A stretch of 64,000 nucleotides of DNA from Varroa destructor (Eukaryota; Arthropoda; Arachnida; Mesostigmata; Varroidae). The notes below the pieces were generated by a model. It was not told where the DNA came from. It searched no databases and saw only the letters and a list, made by a program, of their open reading frames with translations. The translations under genes were made by a program, and so were the position numbers. Location of the stretch: contig NW_019211454.1 in the NCBI RefSeq assembly GCF_002443255.2, positions 13,800,481-13,864,480 on the forward strand, read 5' to 3'. Positions 14,962-26,600 of this stretch are shown here, piece after piece. The stretch's first letter is position 1; every line of letters begins with the position of its first letter.

Positions 14962-17900
14962 CGAGCCCGTTATCGGTGACTTGCCCACTTGCCTTCAATA
15001 ATGATAACGATAACAACGCCACCGAGAAACAATTGCAGAAGGTTATAAAGTGCAGCCGCAAACACGTGTAAGGAGAGATGAGTATACGCAACGATTATGT
15101 GTAAACACGATAAGTTATCGCGGCGTCGCCCCATACTCGCAAGCCTCGGAGCGATCTGCGCTAGCACGCGCATGCTGCCAGACGCTCGGCGTGCTGCGCA
15201 GCATCAGCCAAAGAGGATGCAGATTCGTACGGCACGAGTTATAGGGCCTCTGGTCTGCTTCGGTTCGGTCTGCTGTGATCTGCTCAGCCTTGAATCAGGG
15301 CATCGCTCGCGGTGAACGAAGACCAGAAGAGTATCAGAAGTTGGCGAGGTTATTTGTCAAACAAAGGACACTTTTAATTTTAGTCTGTTTTATAGCTGTT
15401 GCGTGGCCATTCTGCTGACGTAACAATGGCAAAGCTGTGGCTTCATATTGCACACGCTTGCTCTCACAAAGAAATCTGTCACAAACACAAACACACACGC
15501 ACACAAAGAAATGACCGTGCGATAGCAGCGGCCGCGAGACGTTCGTAATACGTAAAAATGTTTCGCCGACCCATCGCAACAGCCATAATAAATTTTGTGA
15601 GCCCATAGAATAGCAGACAGACATCTTTTACGGTGTTGTTGTTACGCGGTTTTGCTAGATTTTATTTATTACTGTTTTCTGTCAAAGCGGCAGAAGTGAA
15701 GTGGCCGAAGACAGCGACGGTAGCGGCGGCGGCGTCTTTGAGCAAAATGGAATAGGAATACATTCGGCTTCTCGCAACGGAAATTGACATGTTCACACCC
15801 ATTGTGGCGCGCACGGTTATGATTTCTGTTTGTATTCAAAAGCCTCTTACGGAGACCATATTGCATCGGGGGTATGGTGCTGAGCGCCGCTATTCCTTCG
15901 GTGCGTGTTCAAGATAGCGAAGTACGCTGATGCATATCTGCGTAACAGAGCGGATCGCATCACCTAGGTGTTGACGAAAACAGCCTATCGGCACCCTTTC
16001 CTTTACTTTTGTTTCAGCAAGTACTACTATCCATCGTACATGCGAAAGGATCGTCATCACCAAGACTACATAGCACGTGCTGTGAGTCTGTGTTCTATGT
16101 CCAACCTTTTTTGATGCTACCGTAAACAAGACCGATTTGCCGTCTCTGCAGGCTCTGTTATCCACCATATGACAATCGCCACTATAGCCTATGCGATGTT
16201 TATTGTTTATCGTTACATTTTTATTAATACTCGCACGTCATCGACAATATAGCCCTGTCGGAATAGTTGCTCTCCACACTTTTCGCTACTTCTATTCCAT
16301 CTTTCTACCCATTGGCGTCGTCAGTAAGTCTGTTTATCTAAATGCGGTGCTTATTCCATCAAGAGCAGAAGACCAACGTATCTGGCGTGTACCATTTTAC
16401 CGCCACTTTGGCTCTCGGTGGAAGTTGGCGATCGGTTATTTTTTTTTAGCTTATATATTATTGTTGTTCTCCATGTTTGCACCTTTGTTTTGTTTGCTGA
16501 CGGATCATCTGTGTACGTTGTAGCCCAGACCACGGTCGTGCTGCGTTTTGTATTTATTTATCGTATTGTAATTTCATTTTCGAATTCATAGGTCCTGTTG
16601 TCCACTATAGCAGGACATCATGTTCTTCTGACGCTGAGACGTTTCTCGCTTCTCGTATTGCGTTGGTGAATTATTGAACTCTCTCGACAATGGAACGCGG
16701 TATGGAATACATATGGCTAATTCGCATACAAATCTTGTTTTTTTTTTTCATCTCGGTGCCATTGCTTCGTCTCATTGTGAGCCCGTGTTCCGCAGTTGAT
16801 TATCATATATTGCGTTTGCTACCACGTTTCGCCACACTCTGAGAGTCAGCGGCTTGACCACAAGTTACGCACTGTCTATTTACTGCCCGTCGAACGGTAT
16901 CATGGCCTAGGAGTGTCGATGAGTATTGCGCACGCTAAGCGTACGTACAGCGTCGATGCGTAGCCAGAAGTTTTGATACCGCAGCAGCGATTTCAACCGA
17001 CCCTGGTCTGGCGGCGCTCACTTCGGTATTGGTACCTCGATCAAAGCAAACAAGCCAGAGCAGGGTGACCACTTCTTCGTTATTTTATGACGCTTCACGC
17101 CGAGATCACAGATAGCAGCAGCTACGATATCTGGGGGCTAACGCCTGTAAAACTGGCCGTCGCCGCTACTGACGCTGTTGTTGTTAATGTTGATGAGAGT
17201 GATGGGGCAGCTTCTACGACGAGAAATCCGCCAGCCCAACAGCCGGCCGGCCGTTCGGACCGACAACGAGCGATGTAATGAGCGCTTTTTCCCGTTGGTG
17301 GTAATGCAGCTTTCTGGTAAAGCCATTCTTGCCGTCAGGAAACAAGAAGCAGCACGGTAAGATCAGCAGGTTGTCAAAAGCAATCATTGTTTTTTTCGAC
17401 TGCTGCTGTTGCCACTGCTCTGCTTATGGAATAAAGACAAATGTGTATGGGGCGTGGACACTTTGGTCGAAACAGTATCATGATTTACTATTATCTGCCG
17501 CGCAACAGACATAGAACATAATATCTGCACTCTGCTGAAATCACAATAACAACGGCTGCGTACTACAATCGCGCTAAATGTAACTATGATATGGAAGATC
17601 ATCATGAGTCTTCTCTATAACCATTATTTCAGCCATCTACACCTACCGACGCGTACTGATATATCGTACCCATGTATAGTTTGTATCGTGGTTTTGTCAT
17701 CGATTTATAACGCGATAACGGAAACAATATCGGACAAAGTGAACGGTTTGAGAGTTGAATGAGCAAAGCAAGGTTTAGTCTTAGTAAATTGCGTCGTGTC
17801 GTACAGATGGTAGCATCTGGCTGTTAACTCCTCTCTTTCTACTTTATTCGCTAACTATTTATAAATAATACCGCGTAATTGCGGCAACGGTATTGTGTCC

Positions 17901-18934
17901 TCACGTTATCAAATCGGAAAGCTGCAACACTCTTGCGTCGGTTGCAGGCAGTGTAAGGACCGAAACAGGCTGATTGAGCTGAATGAAGGCCGCCGACTGT
18001 AAAAGATAGCAAAGGAGCTGGTAACATGACGACCTGTTATATAGACGAGACGGAACAGAATAAAGAATGACGGTTAATTAGGACGACAGATTATGGGTGG
18101 GATTTACGTGGACGGCGTAGCGGTAGTCCTGCGCTGGTGGGCTTTCCCGTAGTCGAATTCAGAAAAATGGCAGAATCGTTATTAATTGTTGTTGCTGTTA
18201 TTTTTACTTTGTGACAAAAAAAAACAAATAAATTCCCATAAAAACAGCATCGACATGTTTGTTATTGACGCTCTCTTAATGAACGCAATCGATTTACAGA
18301 TGGATCTGCTTTGATCGTATATTTGATTTGTTTTACTTTTGCCATATTTAATGATCGACTTGACGCACACTGTTGTATCCGACCGTAAAGTTATTATTAT
18401 TTATCATCATTAATTATTAGCCGTCGGTATTACCGCTCTATGATGTTCTTGTTTTCCGCGTCGTTTCGGTCGTGGACTTTCGCCGGATGTTTTTACCACG
18501 AGATCATGATCTTATGGTATCTTATCTTAAGGTATGTTATCCAATTTGTCCGCGTACGTGAAATGGGGCAGTTGTACTGAATCATGTCTTTTCTGGGCAG
18601 TAAATCATATCGATTTACCCAGCCCATATCTGGAGGTGTGTGTTCGAAGAGGTATGTATGGTTGCCGCGGCACGATGTCGGACACAGTGTCGTCAGAGTC
18701 GCTGTCTAGCAATTTTTGTTTTAGAAAAGCTTGCGACGCTGGCCGGACATTACAAGTCGGAATGCTGAGCACGGCACTGTTTTATGACGAGTAGTGATGA
18801 AATCGTGAAAACACAGACTGACACGACAGATTAGAATTCTATACGCTTCAATTACGTGTTGCTGCTACATCTGCGGCCGGTTATGATTTGAGTTTGTCAT
18901 CGCGAGGGCCATAAGGAACGAAGTGACATTATAT

Positions 18935-19034
18935 NNNNNNNNNNNNNNNNNNNNNNNNNNNNNNNNNNNNNNNNNNNNNNNNNNNNNNNNNNNNNNNNNN
19001 NNNNNNNNNNNNNNNNNNNNNNNNNNNNNNNNNN
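18935..19034. other. Assembly gap of 100 N
   Basis: Exactly 100 undetermined bases, flanked by ATTATAT and TATATAA. This fits an unresolved (TA)n microsatellite joined by a standard-size gap, so the real length is unknown. Confidence 0.98.
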
Positions 19035-22000
19035 TATATAATGATAACATTATCACAATTGTCGCAGCAACAACTCGAAGGGGCAATGTTTGCTCAGGTG
19101 AGCAATTGGGATCATTCAACTTAGCCCGACTTGCTCTGACTCGTACATCCGGGTGACCGTCGAATAATGCCAGCTTGCTAGTTCTGTGCTATCTCTATCT
19201 ATCACTGGCATATTACGAGCGCGGCTTCTATAATGGTTCGATTTTCTCTTTTGTCTTCCTGCTTCGGTGCAAAGTAAAGCGAGCTTAACGGTTGTATCCA
19301 TCATTCCTCAGAAGCAAGCATCTATTCATCGTCCGGCCTATGCTACAGCTGTTGGCTGAGTCCAGACGTAGCTGGATGCTCCTATAAATGCAGAAGAAAG
19401 CTTCGCTTCAATGAATAGCATACAAACACTGGACAGTTAAGTATCGTCGTCCTGTTTACTATGGGTAACGATAAGATAAGAGGCATATATACATACACAT
19501 CTATGTATATGATACTACAGAGGGACTTTAAAGTAACTTTAGCGCGCTCATTCATAAATACGGCTGACGGATGCGGCACAGCGTTGGTGTCTGTTTAGCC
19601 AGCAAGTTACTTAATCACTTAACTATATTTCATCACCTACTGAGCACGTCATCGCCGCCGCAGACAAAAAACATGGCATTCGTTGAATAATGAAACGAAC
19701 TACAATTTAAGGACGAGTTAAGGTGGTGAACAGCGGCGGAAGGCTATTGCATATTTATGCGTGTTTTTTTCTGTGTAGCCATTTTGTATTTGCTTGGAGC
19801 TGTAACCCGCGATCGGTTTCGAAATAATGACGCCGCACTCGACTAGCTGTGCCGTTTCGAAATAATAATTGACGAAGGTTTTAGTATATAGCATCGGTTC
19901 GAGGCAGCGATAAGCGTTTGTTCACTCTATTGACAAGTTGTCGCCATACAATCGAATGAATAGATCGGATCGTCAAAGAAGACTGCTGTTGTTAACGCTG
20001 CTGCTGGGCCTTCGAATAGCACAAGTAGGATCGTTGATTAGTCGGGCTACCAGTGACAAATAGCATTTCCACTTTGTGGTTACTCTACGCGTGGTTGCAT
20101 GTCCCTGTGCATCTCGTACAGTCATACTTGTATATCTGCTTCGTCGACGCTACATCCCCTGACTGCGAGTAACGCAGCGTGATCGTTCCGTCATCAGACG
20201 TCTCTTATGTATTTTCGTCCTCTAGCTTCCTAAGGACCTGTGTGATGAATATTTCCTTTGAGATGGAACTTCAGTAGAGTACTTTTTTTTGTTTTGTTCG
20301 CTATAAGAAATGTTATGAGAGAAGTGTTTCTCATTATTAACTGGTAGTGCGGAACCAAATATGCCCAATTTTCAATACGATACATGTCAAATGGATCAGC
20401 GACGGAGAAGTGTCTTATACTATTGCGCCTATATCGACCGTGCAGCTTGAGTTACGGTCGAATACTGATAGTATCACTACTAACAATGGCCAGAACAGCA
20501 ATCATTTTTTGTCACCCCAATAATTGACGTTATATACTTTTATCGACCGTCTCCTTGTATGCAAAAATCGTCATATTTGGGCAGGTGTTATTTGGATTTG
20601 TGGCTGTCCTCCTAAATAGAGAAGCGCATGAAGTCACCTGCCGGTAATGCTTTCAGACTACCAGGTCATTTGTTTTTCATCATAGCTCTGAGACGGTAGG
20701 GCATGCACATAAGTTCTGTAACTAGTAAACTTTTCGATAAGTTCGTTTCCGGCTTCGTTTAATATTCGGTAAGTGTGTCTTCTCGTTCGTATGGTCTCCA
20801 CAGAAACGTTAGCCTAATTGCAAGTCGCCATTGGCCAAAGCTGTATTAAATAGTGATGCACGTAATCGGGTATCTCAGATTAATAAGCGAACCTCAAACC
20901 ATGATTCATACCTAGTAACTTCAAACGTCAAAACACGGAACGAAATTCTTCGCCCCGCCTTGCCGATAACACAATTGTACTCCTACAAAGCCCCGCTACA
21001 GTCGTTCGTTAACGCCGCTTTCATCCGGAATAAATCCTGAATTAACTTTATAACAGAAGCGTAGATTATAGGCACGCATCCGTTGTACCTGATCGTGTTG
21101 GCACGAACGCACTGAAGGTTGTTTTGCCCATCATCCCCGATCATCGCATTTCACCGAACCGCAATAACAAATCGGTCTATGATAGCGCCTTGTCTGTTTC
21201 GTCTTAGCTTATTTGCAACATTTCAAACCTGTACGTGTTTAGCCATCGCCCCGTACGCTTCACTCATCTAGGCTAGGTTTTCTTCAATTGTAGAATTAGA
21301 ATTTATTGCTTTCTTTCAGCCATTTGCTGTCTGTTGGGTCAGCTTAATTCGGCTCGACATCGTTCGGATCCTTCAGCTGCGCGTCACCGCTCGTCACTTA
21401 GCTTAGCATTGTTTCAATACGTGAATCGTGCTCGCGCTCGTGCGATGATTTTACGACACGATAATTCTTCATCCTTTCTTCTGCTGGGGGTTTGCGAACG
21501 ACAGGTCCTGTCTGCTGTTGCTGCCGCTCGAGATTCGCCGTGTCGCGCCGTTTTAGCCGCTTCGTCCGTACAGGCGCTAATCAGCTTTTATCGGAATTCA
21601 ATCGCGTTTTGGATTGTTCTCCTGTTGTTGTTTTCGTCGTCGAGAAACAAATCAAAGTAGTTTCTTCATTGGTCCCCGCCGCACTCACTGTCGCCGTTGG
21701 AGTCGTTCCTTTAAAATCAATTTTGAGCGAACAATGACTTCTTGACCGTTGGCGGCGGCGCGGTCAAGTCGTCCTGATCAGCGACAACCATCAGCTCTTC
21801 GATGCAGGTTTCCATCGCGGCGTGAGGCGACACGACTCATCCTGGCCCGTCTGTTGACGCACAATCTAAAAGTAAAACGGCCAGAGTCAACGGACCTGGA
21901 CTGCATCGATAGAGAAAACGCACGATCCCACAATGATATGTATATATCTAGTTTGAGGTAGAATAGAGGTCGTAGCGGCGACGACGATGGTAGCGACCGT

Positions 22001-22176
22001 GGCAGTTGGGAGCACAACGACAAACGCAGTAGTAAAAAGAGACGACCTGATATGAAAAGAAGAACGTTGCTGCGTGTGCTTGTTCGTTCGCTCATCGTGC
22101 CTTCGTTATGTGTCGTACTTTTTGGAGTTTAGATCGGCTCCGATTGGCTTTACTATACCGTTCTGTCGTTGACCTG

Positions 22177-22198
22177 GACGACGACGACGACGACGACG
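22177..22198. repeat. (GAC)n trinucleotide repeat
   Basis: About seven GAC/ACG units in a non-coding stretch. Confidence 0.85.
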
Positions 22199-23200
22199 CA
22201 GTTGCTCGTTGCAAATTCTATGGAATCGCTACTGCAATTATCCACCACTACCTCAATGAGATGTAATTACGACAGCCGCTGTGAACGACTTGACAGCCAC
22301 GTTGTTGTTGTTCAGGACAATGGTCAATATGGTCGAGTGTTTATCGGTGCGTTTACCTATATGGATATCGAGATAGATAGGCAGAAACACAAACGTTGTG
22401 TACTACATATGACATCTCTAGTTTGTACTGCAAAGCAAAGTTCGCGGTGAGCACTAGGGGGAAGGGGGTGAAGGGGACTGTACGCAACGTCAAGATAAAT
22501 TGTCGAGCGAAAATGTCGGCGGGGGCTCGCGTACCAATCATACTTTTAACGGGTACATACGTACAGACAGAAATAATAAATAAAATATGAAAGAATCGTT
22601 CTAGGCAGACCAATGATGACCAGCTTACCTAAACTATAGAAGTGCCGTTGCTCATGTACTAAGCATCACGAAGATAGATAGCCAATTAGCCGCACGCGAC
22701 GACGGCACTCCATAGCGGTGCAATGTTCATGATGCATTTCGAAAACCATTATTAGTCAGTTGTAAATAGGTCGATTCAGGTGTTCGTACAATAGATGGTA
22801 CAGTAGAAAAAAGAGTTCAACAAACTGTTACCGGGTCGTCATCTGTGTGGTCATTCAGGCTGTTGTTCGGTCTGCCGATGCTCGCCACAGCAGTCGCTGC
22901 TAAAATGTAAATATCGTGTCTTTCTTTGGTACGTACAATCATGCGGCCGTTGACAAAACAAGACTATGCCAACGATAGTGTCGGCAACGCCTCCATCAGC
23001 TACAGGGAACTTGTTTTCGATTGACAGGTGTGCTCTGCTATTACTGGTGCTCGGAGACGAGAAGATCAAGACAGACAAAGGCTATGAGTCTGCGATGAAA
23101 CACTTATAGTGACACTGTCCCTGATTCCGATACTGCAACGGTTGCTGATCCTATAATCGCCGTGTTGTTGACAATGTCGCTTGACATCCCCAGAACTTCG

Positions 23201-23201
<1 letters not shown>

Positions 23202-23245
<44 letters not shown>
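23202..23245. repeat. (TA)n microsatellite
   Basis: A 44-base pure TA run about 295 bp before the first trithorax exon recognised. Confidence 0.95.
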
Positions 23246-23249
<4 letters not shown>

Positions 23250-23539
23250 CACATGCATATATGTATCGAAAACGAAAGAAGAGAAGCGGTAAAGGGAGAA
23301 GGACTGCTTTTGGTATTACATAGTATCTATGTTTGATACTGTAAACGCACTCATTTGGCAAAGATTAGAGTTCCTATTGTTTTTTACGTGTTTTACTTAT
23401 AGTCGTTAAAAAAACCGTGTGAACTGTAGACGGTGTCAGAGTTAATCGATTTGGCATTTTTTAGCAAATGCCAGCCAAGCTACAGATACTAATCAGAATT
23501 TTCTGTGTGCGAATTCGTATCTGTTTGTTCCTATTGCAG

Positions 23540-23619
23540 GAGGAATTTGTTGGCTTTGCCAAAGATGGAAGCATCCTCTCTTCGGAGGATCCTGGAGGGG
23601 GACGAAGGCCTAAAAAAAG
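23540..23619 (+). CDS. trx: trx first recognised coding exon (5' partial)
   Basis: It lies between CTATTGCAG and a GTAAAT donor and is open in phase 0, ending in phase 2. The peptide begins [10 protein letters not shown] and runs into a basic [11 protein letters not shown] patch shared with the next exon. The EEFVGF start recalls the short conserved stretch near the MLL1 N-terminus, and the basic patch is AT-hook-like. There is no start codon in the exon, so at least one exon lies upstream. Confidence 0.7.
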
Positions 23620-26600
23620 GTAAATCGCGCGTACTACATTTGTATACTCCATAGTCGGCGTCGTCCTGTCAAACCTAACTGTAAAGCTTCGCAAACACCG
23701 AGGAAAGACAGACAACTAGTAAAGACTTCATACCCCAAATGACTATTTTCCTGTGTGAATTTAACGACGCATTATCTCCTAGTATTTTATTAAAATTAAC
23801 GTATCATGTGCATTATACAAAAATCACATTTCGTTATTAGCGTTCTGTCCCGTGTGACTTCTCCTTGCAGAAAGGGTACGCCGTTGGAAGTTAACAGGCT
23901 TGAGCCTAAACGGCCTGCGGTGGAATTGCCTCAAAACACGGCGATAGTGTCCTCACGGGAAAGACACGCCTCAAATATAGACGATTCGGCTGCGAAGCAC
24001 AGCAACAACGTTGATGAAGAACGCTCCGTTAGGATTCCGCAGGAACGAGGCCATAGTAACGCCAGCCACGTGAATACTGGCAAGGAATCTGCAACTTCGA
24101 TGAATCAGGAGTCATCTAAGGACACTTTCAAGGTGAGTTGCCGAGTAAACCGACCTCAAGAGAACAAGGAACAGCATAAGACCGCCAAGGACAATCGGGG
24201 TGTTGAGAAAGAAGGGCCACGAAGTCGAGATCGAAGTCATCACGAACGCGACGCAAAGGTCAAGGAACGTTCCGCCCAGGAGGGCAAAGACGTCAAGATG
24301 AAGGACCGACGAGACAGCAGCAGTCAGGGTGGCCACGAGTCGAGATCTTTAAGACACAGCCGAGATGGACCAGAAGACGATCCCAGCCAGGACGAGGTGC
24401 GCAAAATGGCGTCCCTCTACACAGACGAGCTCCTCGATTCTGATAGGAGCAGTAAGCATAAAAGGAACACCAAAAGGTTAGTAACATCAGCACGGTGTAA
24501 CTGGCTGGTGATTCAACACCGTTATGGTTTATTTCTTTCAAATGTATAGTGTCAGATAGATATTACCTCGAGAAAGCAAAGTTCTACATTCCTATAAGGT
24601 TCAACCTTGAAATAGTTAGTTCCTTGTTACTTTAAAAACGGCCCGCATAGCTACAATAGTGATACTGTCTCTTCTTGTATATTTTTGCTCTGGTCCAGTC
24701 GGTAATACTTCGATAAAGCGAATCTGTCGATTCGTTGATTTCTTGCCAAAGAAAATAGATTGCCGTTTCTGTGTTTAGGGAAGGTTCTTCTCCCTTTGTT
24801 ATGCTTTGCTACACGCAGGCTGAAGCTTGTTGGCTACTAATTACGAAAGCCAAAGACAATCATCGAACTTACGATAATTATGGAGCTGTAACGTCGCGGC
24901 GTACTTCTTAATCCTTCCACGACCCGCTCAGGGTGGACGCGCATTTTTCCTATCTATTTCATAACCGTAAACAAAACTCATAAAAATTCAAATTAGTCTT
25001 TCCAATTCCAAGTATTGCGTACCGTACGACTGGCCTTCGTCGGCAAGACGTCCACTACTGAATAATTACAGCCAGCTCATGTTAGCCAACGCATAGTTGT
25101 TTCCTGTTGATGATATAATATTTGTAAAGCGTTTTTATACCGTAATAGTCGAATTGATATATATTGAGGCCCAATTACGATCAAGACGTTATATGTGTGT
25201 GTTTGTGCGAGACATACAGTAGAAGAGTATTGATCGTTTTTCTGGTTAGACGGCTTTAAGATCTCGGATAATAGTTGTCGCATCAGTGTTGGTGTCATTT
25301 GAAAGTTGAAATTTGGCGGTAACAGACATGCTAAAATTACTGCAACGTTTTCATTTAAACCTAAGATAGAGCTCTTTAAATATGAGTGGAACTTCAGCAA
25401 AAATTCACTATATTTTATAACTGAATAATATAGCAATAAAGGCACAAATGCTATCTAGGTCCATGGAGTTTCTGCAAGTTACGATCAAGACGTTATCGGA
25501 AAAGAATTGCCGAAAGGTCATTGTGTTGCTTTCGTTCTGAAAGTTGCCATGTTAAAATGTTCTTCGTGGTCGTCGACGAAATTGTTAGCGGTGACCAAGA
25601 CCGATATGTGATTAATATTGAACTATATATCCATCGCCAACTTTTTTTTTGAAAGCTGGCTACAAAGAAATATGTTGAGCGTGCCTGCGAAGCTCTGCAG
25701 ACGCGACAAAAACAAGCCATTTCTAAAGCGCTTGATCATAGGCGACAAAGAGAAGATCACACGACGATAACTTACAAATGGAAACGTGTGTAGTTCACAG
25801 TACGCGCCAGAATAAACGAAACAGTGTGCATAATGCTATCGGTATCATGAACTGTTCCTGTCGCCGTTGCCTGCAAGACAATTGATTAAAAACCCTACGG
25901 TCAACAACTAACAAAGTTACAATAAGCCATTGAAAAATATGTACCAGGACAGCTATCGAACAGAAAGGCGTCTGGCACGATAATCCTCAACGATGTCATA
26001 GCGGTTGAGACAACTGGGGTGGGAAATTCTGACGCATATAGCCCAGATCTTGCTTGATCACATCAAACTATCGTCTGCTTCGATCTTTGCAGAAGTCCCT
26101 TAATAGTGTTAATTTAGTTTCAATGGAGGAATACAAAAATAATTTGCCGCCGTTTTCGCCCAGAAACTATAGAAGTTGTACAGTGATTAATGTATACTGC
26201 TGCCAGAAAATAGCTAACGATTTTCGATAAATTGAAGCATGTCTATCTAACGAACATAATTCTTGAATAAAAATAATACTTGCTTCAAATTTGGCCTAAA
26301 ATCGTCAGTACTTCTTCGACAACCAAATATATGTGTATAGACGTTTGTGTGTATGTGTACGAGCAACGATCCTCCATTAATGGAAAAAATGTATACACGT
26401 CGTGCAAAGCGTCTGCTTCTGTAGAGCCACCACTGTTTTTCCTGTGTCGAATCGTGTCTCCCGTTTTTGCGTTTCTCGAACGCGAAAGCGCTGAATAGCG
26501 TCAAACTCTAGAAGGACGATAACGTACAACCGTGCTGCTTTACCTTAGAATCGTCTTTGGCAGTGTTCTATGGATGTCTAAATAGGGGATGACGACGTCC

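Larger units (their letters stand above)
10825..18934. other. Upstream non-coding region, part 2
   Basis: No supported gene. It contains a 27-bp palindrome (13802-13828), a (GGCC)n run near 13491-13510, a (CGG)n run and a (CT)n microsatellite. A methionine-started frame at 16191-16523 (+) is hydrophobic, but nothing recognisable supports it and its base composition matches the surrounding DNA. Confidence 0.6.
19035..23539. other. Non-coding region just upstream of the first trithorax exon found
   Basis: No exon could be supported. The part at 21.3-22.2 kb is CpG-rich and contains a (GAC)n run, and could be a promoter or 5' UTR zone. I found no menin-binding-type N-terminus (Arg-Trp-x-Phe-Pro) ending at a phase-0 splice donor, which is what the next exon requires. 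A (TA)n microsatellite sits near the end. Confidence 0.5.

Noticed and set aside
16191..16523. 110-codon hydrophobic + strand frame with ATG
   Set aside because: It could suggest a membrane protein, but T-rich sequence gives hydrophobic codons by default and nothing else supports it.
25077..25445. 122-codon minus-strand frame in trx intron
   Set aside because: AT-rich, no motif, and no sign of promoter or splicing.
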